The notes under the pieces were generated by a model. The model worked only from the letters and a program-made list of their open reading frames with translations. It was not told the DNA's origin and did no database searches. This document shows positions 33,456-43,915 of a DNA stretch of 64,000 nucleotides, piece after piece. Origin of the DNA: Troglohyphantes excavatus (lineage: Eukaryota; Arthropoda; Arachnida; Araneae; Linyphiidae); the NCBI GenBank assembly GCA_963932185.1, contig OZ010678.1, positions 29,960,566 to 30,024,565 on the forward strand, in the 5' to 3' direction. Position numbers and translations under genes: made by a program. Within the stretch, counting starts at the first letter, position 1. Every line of letters starts with the position of its first letter.

Positions 33456-34030
33456 AGGGATATTTTACACCAGCACTGGGGATTTTCGGAAGAAATACTG
33501 GCTTGCAGGGTATCTGTAAACGGGGCTCATTTGTAAGAATGATGGGAAATCGGGATTTGAGCATGTCCGGGACGCTTGCCGGAACAAGGGCGAAAATCTG
33601 GGACTATCCAGGCGAAACCGGGACGTCTGGTAGCTCTATTTATGATAAATAGGGATATTTTACACCAGCACTGGGGATTTTCAGAAGAAATACTGGCTTT
33701 CAGGGTATCTGTAAACGGGGCTCATTTGTAAGAATGATGGGAAATTCCGGAATTTGGGCATGTCCGGGACGCTTCCCGGGACAAGGACGAAAATACGGGA
33801 CTATCCAGGCGAAACCGGTATGCCTATTTATGATAAATTAGGATATTTTACACCAGCATTGGGGATTTTCAGAAGAAATACTGGGTTTCAGGGTATCTGT
33901 AAACGGGGCTCATTTGTAAGAATGATGGGAAATCCCGGGATTTCAGCATGTCCGGGACGCTTCCCGGGACAAGGGCCAAAATCCGGGACTATACAGGCGA
34001 AACCGGGACGTCTGGTAACCCTATTTATAT
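33456..34030. repeat. Three tandem copies of a 190-bp unit derived from a transposon terminus
   Basis: Units start at about 33,456, 33,649 and 33,838 with GGGATATTTTACACCAGCA (one changed to AGGAT) and end with CGAAACCGGGACGTCTGGTA in units 1 and 3. The motif GGGACGTCTGGTAACCCT, read in reverse (AGGGTTACCAGACGTCCC), is the style of a common hAT terminus. Internally the motif CCGGGACGCTTCCCGGGAC is itself an imperfect hairpin. Confidence 0.8.
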
Positions 34031-34479
34031 ACGACTCTAACAAGTTAAGGCTTTTACTCTATTCTTAACTACTATCTATTTTTTACTATTTATTAGAGTA
34101 AAAATCTTAAACTTGTGCAATAAAGTCACGGCAATGCCGCAAGTTACGTTAAATCGTTACCTTAAACTTGTCATGGCATTTATTGCTTCTCACGGCAAAA
34201 CATATCTGTCATTATTTGTAATCTGATTTTATTTCCCGAAACATATATAGAGGTTGTATTTCCTGCAAATTATATAGTTCGCAATAAAATAAGTTAGTGA
34301 TTTTTTTTCTCATTACTCTCTATTTTCTCAAATTGATAAGAAAGAAACCGAAGATTACAGACCACATAATCGGTTTTATTTTGAGTTTTGTTGTGAGTGG
34401 AATAGTTTTTGCTGAGAGCTTCAGGGCATAGGCTAAATAGTCTTCAGCCTAGGGGCCCGCACCACCCTCAGCCAGAAAC

Positions 34480-35167
34480 CAGGCACGTAGGTATAGATTT
34501 TTCATGGGAGGGGTTCAGTGACTGAGCAACGAATTTCTTTAAGTTACTTATCCCCCCCCCCCCCAACAAGAGTTGAAGGGTATCCTCCCCTAAATCAACA
34601 CCCTCCCCCACTTTTTTTTAAAAAAAACTTATTAATTTTTTTTAAGAGTAAACGGGAATACGTTGACAGGTAAATACCGTAACAGCAACAGTTATCATTT
34701 ATTTTTCATGAAATCGTTACCAATATCAGTCATTACCTATTTTTAAAATGAGTAAATACCACTCCCTAATTATGAAATAAATTTGGAGAACAAATTTATG
34801 TTTTGAGAATCTTTGTGTAGAATAATATACGGTTTTGAAGCATCTTGTGTATACGGCCCCGTTTGACGATCTTTTCCTCTTGTCGCCGAAATCCAAATGC
34901 TAGAAATTGAACCCGATGATGTCATTTGATGCTTAGTTTGAGATAAAAATTGCCTCGAAACATGTTTTTGAAGCTTTTTAAAAAATATTTTCCGGGACAG
35001 GACTCCCCCGGAAAATATCAACTTTAGAAGAAGTATAATACGAGAAAGCAAAATTTTTCTAGTTTTTTTAAAGTATTTTCACAGTTTTTCGATTTTTAAT
35101 TTTTTCTTCTTGACTTACAATGGGAGGGGTTTGAACCCCCTGAACCACCCCCTTACCTACGTGTCTG
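34480..35167. mobile_element. hAT-like element (CAGGCACGTAGGTA termini)
   Basis: CAGGCACGTAGGTA at the left and TACCTACGTGTCTG at the right; flanks CCAGAAAC (34,472-34,479) and CCGGAAAC (35,168-35,175) agree at 7 of 8 positions. CAG...CTG ends and an 8-bp duplication fit hAT. No transposase; a 93-codon minus-strand open stretch inside has no recognised domain. Confidence 0.7.
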
Positions 35168-35349
35168 CCGGAAACCCACCCACCCAAGAAACATTTGTGC
35201 GTTTCATTTGTGCACTTGAAAATAATTTAATTTGCAGTTATGCCATTTTTATTTTTAAAAAAAATTCTCCTACTCACCTCGTTTTACTAGGGGTACTCCC
35301 CTCTCCTATAGTTGGGGGGCATGTACCACATATTAAGCTTAGATTCCTA

Positions 35350-35674
35350 CCTTCGAGCATGAATGGACTGTAGTAGAGCGAATATGACGTTATCATCGTG
35401 ATGCAAACATCTCAGACCTGATGGCACCAGACACGTGACTTCCTTTCAAAATTTATGAATGAAAAAACGTTCGCGATTGACTTATGAATGGAAATAATAG
35501 TAAATGAGTTACTTCATGAAGAACAGGATATTTTTATGAATGAACCCCAAAAAAATTATGAATGGATGACGTAGTGAACCACGTGTCTGAGGCCATACAT
35601 GTTGGCCTCACTTTGATGTGAGCGAGATTATAATCTTATGATTTCTCTACTATGAGGGGATCCATGCTCGAAGG
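35350..35674. mobile_element. CCTTCGAGCATG MITE, copy 1
   Basis: Ends CCTTCGAGCATGAATGGAC and GATCCATGCTCGAAGG, 325 bp, flanked by TTCCTA (35,344-35,349 and 35,675-35,680). Internal landmarks ATGTTGGCCTCACTTTGATG and GTGACTTCCTTTCAAAAT recur in copies at 36,547 (reverse), 36,974, 40,784 (reverse), 42,091 and 56,929 (reverse). No coding capacity. Confidence 0.88.
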
Positions 35675-35680
35675 TTCCTA

Positions 35681-36079
35681 CCACGGAGTAAAGAAGAAGG
35701 TGGAGGTGCGACCATGTCAAAAACCGGTTTGCAATGCGAAGTAAGCAATCGCTTAAAAAGTAGGAACTGGCAAAGTATTTGGCGTTATTCCAAAGCGCTA
35801 CTTTGTACCAGTACTTGGCGATAATTTATTTTATAATTTAATTTACCTATGAAGTGGAAATAATAGCATCCTTTATCGATTTGGAACTTGTACTGCATCC
35901 TACAACTGCACAAACAGTCATTTTTTAAGTTTTAGCATGCGTTTTCTTAATTTGAAAATAATGCATCCCTTGTTGAAAAATCCCTGCAAACTAGGTTTGT
36001 TTGTGCCTAGTTTGGGGTTGCTAACTTACGTCTCATGAAATATCGCCAATTCATCTCCACCTTTTTCTTTACTCCGTGG
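35681..36079. mobile_element. CCACGGAGTAAAG element, copy 2
   Basis: Same family as 18,165-18,564 in reverse orientation, 399 bp. Flanked by TTCCTA on both sides (35,675-35,680 and 36,080-36,085). Its left duplication is also the right duplication of the neighbouring MITE, so TTCCTA occurs three times. Confidence 0.9.
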
Positions 36080-36278
36080 TTCCTACTGACTCTAAATCCG
36101 GCTCTGGACAGTTTATAAAAAGTCACAGCAGTGTCGGTTGCCAGCTTCAAAATTGTATTTCGAGCCCTGGTCCAAACCCAATATACCTCCATTTGAGTGC
36201 GTCTGTAGATTTTAGCAAGAAGAATTTGGCGAAGAACAGCTAAGTAAATTTTTCGCATAATGTCACAGACATACATAC

Positions 36279-36502
36279 CTCCAGAGCCGCGAGGTCGTTG
36301 TAAGGCACCAGATCGAAGTTGGGCATGAAGGGTCCGAACCCGGCAAAACTGCTGGGATCCGTGGAACTGGAGATGGCCGAGAGGGTCCGACCCCAGAAAT
36401 TTCCCTCGGCGAACACGATCTTGGCTTCGTTTGGTAGGATCCCCTTCACGTCGTAGCCCCACCTCCTTGCCAGTTTGCACGCTGTTTCGCCAGCTTCCAC
36501 AC
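36279..36502 (-). CDS. OAT: OAT exon 3
   Basis: Minus strand, acceptor ATTTCAG|GTGTGG, donor GAG|GTATGT, residues 143-217. VEAGETACKLARRWGYDVKG continues with KIVFAEGNFWGRTLSAISSS and FGPFMPNF...VPYNDL, nearly identical to human OAT. The NTGVEAGE phosphate-binding loop spans the exon 2/3 junction. Confidence 0.97.
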
Positions 36503-36546
36503 CTGAAATGGGGAAATTATAAGTTTAATTTTACTGTGTATAATTT

Positions 36547-36931
36547 CCTTCGACCATGGATTTTTCATAGTAAAGGAATCATAATATTACTCTCGCTAAC
36601 GTCAAAGTGAAGCCAACATGTATCGCTCCAAACACTTTTTTAACTACGTCATTCCATTCATAATTTTTTTCTAGTTCATTCATGAAAATATCCTGTACTT
36701 AAGATTCTATGATGAATGTTCCACTTTAGAATTACACAGCTACTAAACATTTAGAAGCGTACCACGTTTACACATTTACTATTATTTCCAATTCACAAGT
36801 CAATCGCGAATATTTTTTCATTCATAATTTTGAAAAGATATCACGTGTTTGGAACCACTTCTGCTCCGAAATGTTGGCTTCACAAATATGACGTCATGTT
36901 CTCTCTACTACAGTCAGTTCATGCTCGAAGG
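36547..36931. mobile_element. CCTTCGAGCATG MITE, copy 2 (reverse, diverged)
   Basis: CCTTCGACCATGGATT ... TCATGCTCGAAGG, in reverse orientation relative to copy 1, with the ATGTTGGCTTCAC landmark near the right. Longer than usual because of a small internal expansion. Flanks TAATTT and TATTTT are only similar. Confidence 0.75.
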
Positions 36932-36973
36932 TATTTTCTGAATAATTTAGAAAATAGAGCTGCATGGTATTTC

Positions 36974-37291
36974 CCTTCGAGCATGAATGGACTGTAGTAG
37001 ATCGAATATGACATCATCACCGTGATGCAAACATCTCAGACCAGATGGCACCACACACGTGACTTCCTTTCAAAATGTATGAATGAAAAAGCGCCCGCGA
37101 TTGACTTGTAATTTGGAAATAATAGTAACATGAATTTTAACATGATATTTTAATAAATGAACTAGAAATTTTTTATGAATGGAATGACGTAATGAACCAC
37201 GTGTCTGAGGCCATACATGTTGGCTTCACTTTGATGTTAGCAAGATTATAACCTTATGATTTCTCTACTATGAGGGATCCATGATCGAAGG
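36974..37291. mobile_element. CCTTCGAGCATG MITE, copy 3
   Basis: CCTTCGAGCATGAATGGACT ... GATCCATGATCGAAGG, same orientation as copy 1, 318 bp. It ends about 60 bp from OAT exon 2. Confidence 0.85.
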
Positions 37292-37352
37292 TCCTTCCAC
37301 CCTTCTCTTCAATTGAGCATTTACTGTAACCAAGAAAACATGGATTTCCTAC

Positions 37353-37577
37353 CCGTGTTCATAGGGAGGACCTTGTCGAACCCGAACAGCCTGGTGACGT
37401 ACTCCTCGTACTCCCCGAGCACGGAGGCGTGGAAGGCTCGTGACGTGAGAGTGACCAGGGACGCCTGTTCATGGAGGGCACTCAGGATCTTCGGGTGGCA
37501 GTGGCCCTGGTTGACAGCGCTGTACGCGCTCAGGAAATCGAAGTACCGCTTGCCGTCCACGTCCCACACGTTCACAC
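37353..37577 (-). CDS. OAT: OAT exon 2
   Basis: Minus strand, acceptor TCTTCCAG|GTGTGA, donor ACGG|GTAGGA, residues 68-142. VNVWDVDGKRYFDFLSAYSA then VNQGHCHPKILSAL and LTSRAFHASVLGEYEEYVTR...KVLPMNTG. Phase-1 junctions on both sides restore Gly codons. SAVNQGHCHP and TLTSRAF are hallmark OAT segments. Confidence 0.97.
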
Positions 37578-37611
37578 CTGGAAGAGTGAAGAGAAAATGG
37601 AAGCGCTAATG

Positions 37612-40568
37612 CAAGGATAGTGAAGACTATATATATATACTAGCAATATGGCCCGGCGTTGCTCGTGGTCAGTTTGTGAAGTAAGAGATGTGCGACTTTT
37701 TTAGTTAGCGTAGCCAGTCGAATATCGCTCTCTATGCCCTGTCTAAATTTATTCAATTAACTTGAGTAGTTATGGAGATATCTTAACCTATTATTTTAAA
37801 AAAATTATATTAACGACTTTAAATGCTATCGCGTATAAATTGATGTTTTTGTAAAATATGTAATTTTGCAATATAAAAATCCCCAAAAATTAATAATTAA
37901 AAACACTTTTCCTGATATAAGCCTGTAATATGATGTCGTTAAAAGTAATGCATTTTGAAGATAATAAAAATAAAACACTTGGCGATGTTCTTTGAATGTC
38001 AAATGGCGTTGAATGCTTATATTATTAAAAAAGTTTGATATATGTTTTTTATTGAAAAAATAACCCCAGTAACAAAAAAATGCAATTGTTAAACTTCACA
38101 TTCATTATTTTTAGTATTGATAATACAATAACATATCGAAGCTAAACAATATTCTATTCTTCCAAATGGAAATAATTTATTGTATTTGGCGAAGTTTTTT
38201 GGGTGTTAATTGGCAACCGGAGATTGGGTGTCGTCTTTAATAACTATTTCTAAGAAAAATAAAGAATTATTTTATTTTGTAACTGTATACCTTGAAATTT
38301 CAGAGAATTGTTACATAGAAAAATTTTAAATATGCTAGCATCAATATTTACAGGCAATAATTTTCTATAAATAAAAATCATTTCAAATAATCATTTCTGA
38401 ATTTCAATAAAATTATTCTGAAGTGAAACATTTCAAATAAGCAACATGGTATAAATGTAGAAAACCTAAGTTCACTTTTAGGAGCACCTATTCCGACGCT
38501 GTAGCACTGTTCCACTTCGTAACAAATAGCACTGTTAGTATAAATGTAATATCTTTGGATAGGAAATTAAGCACCGACGCTTTTAAGATCTTAAAACAAA
38601 TAAATGTTCGGGGCATGCATAGATACCCATAGCGTCAGACGAAACTGGTGGTTTATCTTCCTCCTTCGGTTGGCGACGTTTAGGTTAACGACCGATTCCT
38701 ATAATCTGCTGCCTAATAAATGTGCTTTTCAATGAAAAATCGCAATAATAGAAGGCAGCTATTATGGTCGAAAAATATTTTTCGTCGCCAAGGTGATTTT
38801 TAACAATAATGTTATGAACTTAAGATCAACATGTAAATTTCCCATAGGAATAATGTATAGGAAAATGGAAAAAATTCTATAACTTTTAAACGGTTGCATA
38901 TATCCACCTGAAACAAAGTGCGGATTTTAAACTGGGACCATATTGTTAAAATGGTGCAAGTTTCATAAAAATTCGTGCAGTGGTTTTTGAGTTAAATCCG
39001 GACAAACAAACAGACTTTAGCGACCTTTTAAATTTATTTGGCAACATTTGGCGACATTTTAAATATATTTGGCAATATTTGGTGACATTTTTAATTCATT
39101 TGGCAACATTTGGCGATATTTTAAATTTATTTGGCAACATTTGGCAACATTTTTCATTCATTTGGTAATATTTGGTAACATTTTTAATTCATTTGGCGAT
39201 ATTTCTAATTCATTTGGCATTATTTGGCGACATTTTAAATTTATTTAGCGATATTTTTAATTCATTTGGCGACATTTACTCATCAGCCAATCAAAATGAA
39301 TCGTTTATCCCAGTATTGTCGAAAAATATTTTTGGTCGCCCAGGTGATTTTTAACAATAATGTTATGAAGAGAAGATCGAGATGGAAATTTCCCATAGGC
39401 GTAATGTTAGAGAAAATGGAAAAAGTTCTATAACTTTTGAATGGTTGTAGATATCCACATGAAACAAAGTGCAGATTTTAAACTAAGAAAATATTGTTCA
39501 AATGGTGCAAGTTTCATAAAAATCTGTGCAGTAGTTTTTGAGTTAAATCCGGACAAACAGACAGACAGACAAAAAAATTTTTTATGTGATTTTCGGAATC
39601 AGCGTATTCTAATTCGTGGAGAAAACTCAAAATGAGGGGTTTTGTTCGATTCCACAGACAGACACTCCATTCTTATATATAAGTATTGATGATATAAGGT
39701 GTGTTCGCTCTCGCGCTGTCTGACGGAAGGCGGGGAAAGCAACTATTTGACGTCATAGTGACGCCTACCGTCGCCTTCTGTGGGTGTGTCTAATGCTCTC
39801 GTTTTTACAGTAGTTTTAGGGTCTACAGAGCAAACTTAATTTAACAAGAATTCTTGTTTGTAACTAATCATGAATTTATATAAAAGCAAACAGTTAAAAT
39901 TTGCTTCAAAAAACAATTTGAATCGATTTTCAGAGTAGTTTAGTTATTAAAATATATCGATGTTAATTACAGTCAATTTGAACCAATGGTTCGTGACGTG
40001 CGGCCATCTATTCGTTTTTTTCTGAACTATTTAAAAATGATATTCGCTATTTTAATTTAGAATTTGCTGAATTTTAAGAGTTTAAATTATATTTTAAAGA
40101 CTGCATTTAGTATGTAAAAATTGTAAAAGAGTTGCTTAATAAATTAAGCGTATTAAAATAATATTAGCTGCCACGAGGGCATGTCCATGAAATTTGATAG
40201 ATTAAAATGAGGTTAGGAACCATCAGGTCAATGTATATGTATTGGACATATTAAATGAGTTACAATTTCAATCAAGTAAAAACGGGTACATAACAAAAAA
40301 AGGGCGGATTAGTAGTGAAGCTACCTGAACACAATTATTTATAGATATTTACATTATTTTGCTAATTAAAAATTAATTCACCAGTTGTTACCCAACCGGG
40401 GATCGAACCTAAGTAGAATGCTTGAAACAGACAGCCAATGAGAATGATCAAAAACCCATAGTAAGGCGGAGCAAAAATGACGTCAAATAGTTGCTTTCCT
40501 TGCCCACTTTCAAAAAGCGAAAAACGAGCACACCTTCTATATATAGCGTATTCTATATATTATCCTTG
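37612..40568. mobile_element. CAAGGATAGTGAAGAC element with 9-bp TSD, copy 2, containing a second repeat
   Basis: Starts CAAGGATAGTGAAGACTATA, ends TATATTATCCTTG, flanked by GCGCTAATG on both sides (37,603-37,611 and 40,569-40,577), perfect. The part 39,690-40,550 is the body of copy 1 in reverse (GACGTCA, GGGGATCGAACCTAAGTAG). A foreign block at about 37,640-39,690, running from CTAGCAATATGGCCCGGCGT to CATTCTTATATATAAGTA, is a different interspersed repeat. The insertion lies only 26 bp from the splice acceptor side of OAT exon 2. Confidence 0.85.
38768..39560 (+). repeat. Direct duplication flanking an ATTTGGCAACATTTGGCGA minisatellite
   Basis: A block of about 245 bp (GTCGAAAAATATTTTT...GAGTTAAATCCGGACAAAC) at 38,768 recurs at 39,316. 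Between them (about 39,015-39,290) short units such as CATTTTTAATTCATTTGGC and AACATTTGGCGACATTTTAA alternate many times. Open stretches read through the minisatellite are artefacts of its period. Confidence 0.75.
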
Positions 40569-40622
40569 GCGCTAATGCAAAAATAACTGCGATGTGAGCT
40601 AGGTTTGATATCGGGTCCTTTT

Positions 40623-40710
40623 CACTGTTAAATAAAGGTACTTAAAAATGAGTACCTGAACCCAGTGCTCAGTAAGTACTCAGTACTCAATGAGGACCTG
40701 AACCCCATGT
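40623..40710 (+). repeat. Truncated CACTG element (left end)
   Basis: CACTGTTAAATAAAGGTACT then AAAAATGAGTACCTGAACCC and repeated CAGTACTCA motifs; stops at the next repeat. Confidence 0.6.
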
Positions 40711-41355
40711 TTTAGCAAGAAATTTCCCAACTTAGCTATTGGAAATTCCCAACTCAACAGTGCTGAAAATTCCCAGTTCCGACATTCGTGCATGGATCCT
40801 TCATAGTAGAGAAAACATAATGTTATAATCTCGCTAACATCAAAGTGAGGCCAACATGTATGGCCTCAGACGCGTGGTTAATTACGTCATTCCATTCATA
40901 AACTTTCACTGTTACACATTTTCTAATTCATCAGCCAATCGCGAGTATTTTTGAATTCATAATTTTGAAAAGAAGTCACGTGTCTGAGGCCATTCGGTCT
41001 GAGATGTTGGTTTCACGATTATGACGTCATATTCGCTCTACTACAGTCCATTCATACTCGAAGGTTACGACTTATCGGCATTTTTCACCTTTTTAATATA
41101 TATATTAGGTAATATTAAACAGTTCTCTAACAAGCATTGATTTGTTGCACCTATTTAGTGTCCGCTCTAAGGTCTAATTTAAATGTAATCTCACAAGTTG
41201 GGCAATGTCTGATCTTCCCTAGCTTTCATTTGCTAATAATACTAATTTTTTCAGGCTTAAATTTTTCCAACTCGGGGAGTTTTAGAAATTGAAATTCTCA
41301 ACGTTCAGTGTTTCCAGATTATTGGGAAAGGGTGGGGGGGGGGGGGGGGGGTCGT
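40710..41355 (+). repeat. TTCCCAACTTAACG repeat, copy 2, ending in a G run
   Basis: Same landmarks as copy 1, interrupted by a CCTTCGAGCATG MITE (40,784-41,064). It ends in a G tract of about 18 near 41,335-41,352. Confidence 0.65.
40784..41064. mobile_element. CCTTCGAGCATG MITE, copy 4 (reverse)
   Basis: GTGCATGGATCCTTCATAGT ... CCATTCATACTCGAAGG, nested inside the repeat at 40,710-41,355, so it is the younger insertion. Confidence 0.8.
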
Positions 41356-41374
41356 GTTCCCCATCCAGATGTTC

Positions 41375-42085
41375 TGGACGACATTCCTTGTATTTTGTAA
41401 TGAAGCTGACAACCCTCCGATCACAAGATCACTAGTTTTTTATATTTCTTAGTCAAGTCGTCGCACAGGATAGAACCAGGAACCCTCTGATTCCCAGTTG
41501 ACGCCTTTATTCAATTTTTATATTCACTCCACTTGGCAGCCAATCCGAAAAAAAAAGATTCAGTACTACTATTTGTATCGACTGCATATCATATTTAAAT
41601 TGTCTGTGAATTAAAAAATTTCGTATAAAAAAGAATTGCAAATGTTTAATGTGAAATATAGAAAGATTGGTTTGGTTTGGTTAATTAACGTCACACTAGA
41701 GCTGCATAGTGGGCTATTGGCGACGGTTCGGGGTCTATCTCGAAGGAAAGACCCGGGAACACATACACATTCACACATGCACCTCGTTAGTTTAGAACCA
41801 TGGTCAGATGACGAGGGCAACACCTGAGCTGGCACCCAACGCCTTCAATAGACGTCGGGATTTTGGACCCCGATCAGATTTATCGTGCACTAGTCCCGTG
41901 TACACGCCGATAATCTTTGGGAATGTTCTGGACGACATTCTAGTATTTTGGTAGCGAAGTTCGCAACACTCCAATCGCAATATCCCTACTTTTTTACTAT
42001 TCTTTAGTCTAGTCCTCGCATAGATTCGGATCGTGAATCCTTTGATTCACAGCCGACACCTTTATCAACTGGGTTATCCGCCCCC
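41375..42085 (-). mobile_element. SINE copies, minus strand (one partial, one near full-length)
   Basis: 41,690-42,085 read in reverse has the whole SINE: worn tRNA-like head near 42,030-42,080, body with GATCGGGGTCCAAAATCCC, and tail ending in GTGACGTTAATTAAC. 41,375-41,520 is a head-side fragment of the same family. The 62-75-codon open stretches here are SINE sequence, not genes. Confidence 0.75.
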
Positions 42086-42090
42086 CGCCC

Positions 42091-42371
42091 CCTCGAGCAT
42101 GAATGGACTGTAGTAGAGCGAATAATACGTTATAATCGTGAAACCAACATCTCAGACCGAATGGCCTCAAACACGTGACTTCTTTTCAAAATTATGAATT
42201 AAAAAATACTCGCGATTGGCTGATGAATTGGGAAATGTGTAACAGTGAAAATTTATGAATAGAATGACGTAACTAACCGCGTGTCTGAGACCATACATGT
42301 TGGCCTCACTTTGATGTTAGCGAGATTATAACATTATGTTTTCTCTACTATGAGGGATCCATGCTCGAAGG
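42091..42371. mobile_element. CCTTCGAGCATG MITE, copy 5
   Basis: CCTCGAGCATGAATGGACTG ... GATCCATGCTCGAAGG, preceded by a C-rich run. Same orientation as copy 1. Confidence 0.85.
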
Positions 42372-42846
42372 AACGAACGAAGGGTCGGTTACTTCTTACA
42401 ACCATTTTCTGAAATCTTCAAAATCAGAAAGACCCCAAAGAGTAAAAATCAAGTGGTATGTAAATTCCATTCTCGATTACACGGTTCAAGAACAAACACG
42501 AACACAATCCAAGCGATAAGATTAACGAGTTCTTAAAAGGAACTTGCAAGAACAATCGAGTGAAAGATCGAACGTTTAAGAGGGAAATAATCTTTTGAAG
42601 CAGTTTTTCACCAGAACAATCGAATTTCTAAACGGAATAAAACGAAGACAAGTAAAATAAAAAAGCAATTTTTTTTCTCCTTGTTCGTCTTTGTGCATTC
42701 AGGAGTGGTTAAATAAATACATACGAAATGGGAAGTGTAAAGAAATCTGTTTCATTGTTGTGTTGAAGAAGTCCATAGGCTGCTTTTAGAATTTATCTTT
42801 TCCGAACGCTAACGGTCGTTGAGATTTCTCTCACAGATTTTTGATG
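42372..42846. other. Intron DNA between MITE and palindrome, nothing recognised
   Basis: Less AT-rich than the surroundings and with CGAAC/GAACAA-type words, but no frame, repeat ends or RNA motif could be supported. Confidence 0.4.
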
Positions 42847-42854
42847 TCATGAGA
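42847..42854. repeat. Left 8-bp flank TCATGAGA of the giant palindrome
   Basis: TCATGAGA directly precedes GTAGTGTAAAAAGG; the same 8 bp directly follows CCTTTTTACACTAC at 54,077-54,084. Read as a target-site duplication. Confidence 0.7.
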
Positions 42855-43019
42855 GTAGTGTAAAAAGGCCGCTACGAAGCCGAGGAATAATGAGGAATAA
42901 TGAGGAATACGAGGTGCTGTGAGGAATAATTGAGGATTTCTGCGGAGTACGGCGGTGCTGCTGTGGATTTTTGGCGGTGCTCTGTGAGGATCAGGGCGGA
43001 TCTCGTCTGTCAAGCCGAG

Positions 43020-43385
43020 GGGGCGTGGCCTAATGGAGATGACCTCAACCAATTAGGTGTCAGTAAGTGACGTCACATGCAGGGGACATGGGAACAGGTG
43101 TCGATGACTCATCGCAGCGCTGCCGATGGGCATGTCCCACCGTGTCTCAACGTGTATGTACGGGAACGGACCAATCAGGTTCTTGTGTGAGGATGACCTC
43201 ATGAACAACCAATCAGGTGTCAGTAAGTGACGTCACACGCAGGTGGGGGAAGGTTTTACTAGTTCTGCTTGTAACCGCAAGACAACGCTGCATGTAGGGG
43301 AACGGACCAATCATATGCTTGTTTAAGAATGACATCATGAAGAACCAATCAGGTGTCAGTAAGTGATGTCTATGGAGTGTCATGT
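43020..43385 (+). promoter_or_regulatory. Three-fold CCAAT/GTGACGTCAC repeat block, left arm
   Basis: Three units contain ACCAAT(C/T)AGGTGTCAGTAA then GTGA(C/T)GTC; two also have GGAACGGACCAATCA. ATTGG/CCAAT boxes and TGACGTCA-type CRE palindromes are common promoter elements, so the block could be a subterminal promoter or a transposase-binding array. Its mirror is in the other arm at about 53,546-53,910. Confidence 0.55.
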
Positions 43386-43599
43386 GACATGAAAGTTGCT
43401 TTTTTGTTATTTTGCGTTTTTATTTGGGTATTGGTGGAAATTTGCGACGCACAGCATCTACACATTTTTAATTATAAGCTGTGGGTTGTGACATCATAGG
43501 TATAATGTTAGGAATGGTTGGTTGTTGAAAAAACTGTGAGCTGTGAAAGTAATGTGAAAAAACTGTGAAAGTAAATAAAATATGATAGAATTAAACTAA

Positions 43600-43915
43600 T
43601 ATTCTTATTTTAATATTTATTATATTTTAATATTTATTTATATTTTGATATTTATTTGTATTTTATTATTTATATTTTTACATTTATTTTTAATATTTAA
43701 TTATATTTTAACTTCTATATTTTATTATTCATTTATATTTTAACTTCTATATTTTATTATTCATTTATATTTTAACTTCTATATTTTATTATTCATTTAT
43801 ATTTTATATATATTTTAATATTTATATATATTTTATTATTCATATATTTCATACATATTTTAATATTTATTTATATTTTATTACTCATTTATATTTTACA
43901 TATATTTTATTTACG
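43600..43915 (+). repeat. AT minisatellite, left arm (mirror at about 53,015-53,330)
   Basis: Units such as TTATATTTTAACTTCTATAT then TTTATTATTCATTTA repeat three times at about 35 bp, continuing with shorter related units. Mirror copy in the right arm. Confidence 0.8.

Noticed and set aside
36007..36480. 157-codon minus-strand ORF
   Set aside because: Partly an out-of-frame reading of OAT exon 3, partly of the CCACGG element; the correct OAT frame is the other one.
38980..39354. Two ORFs with repeated LIHLATFGDIL / NLFGNIW
   Set aside because: Read-through of an in-phase minisatellite.
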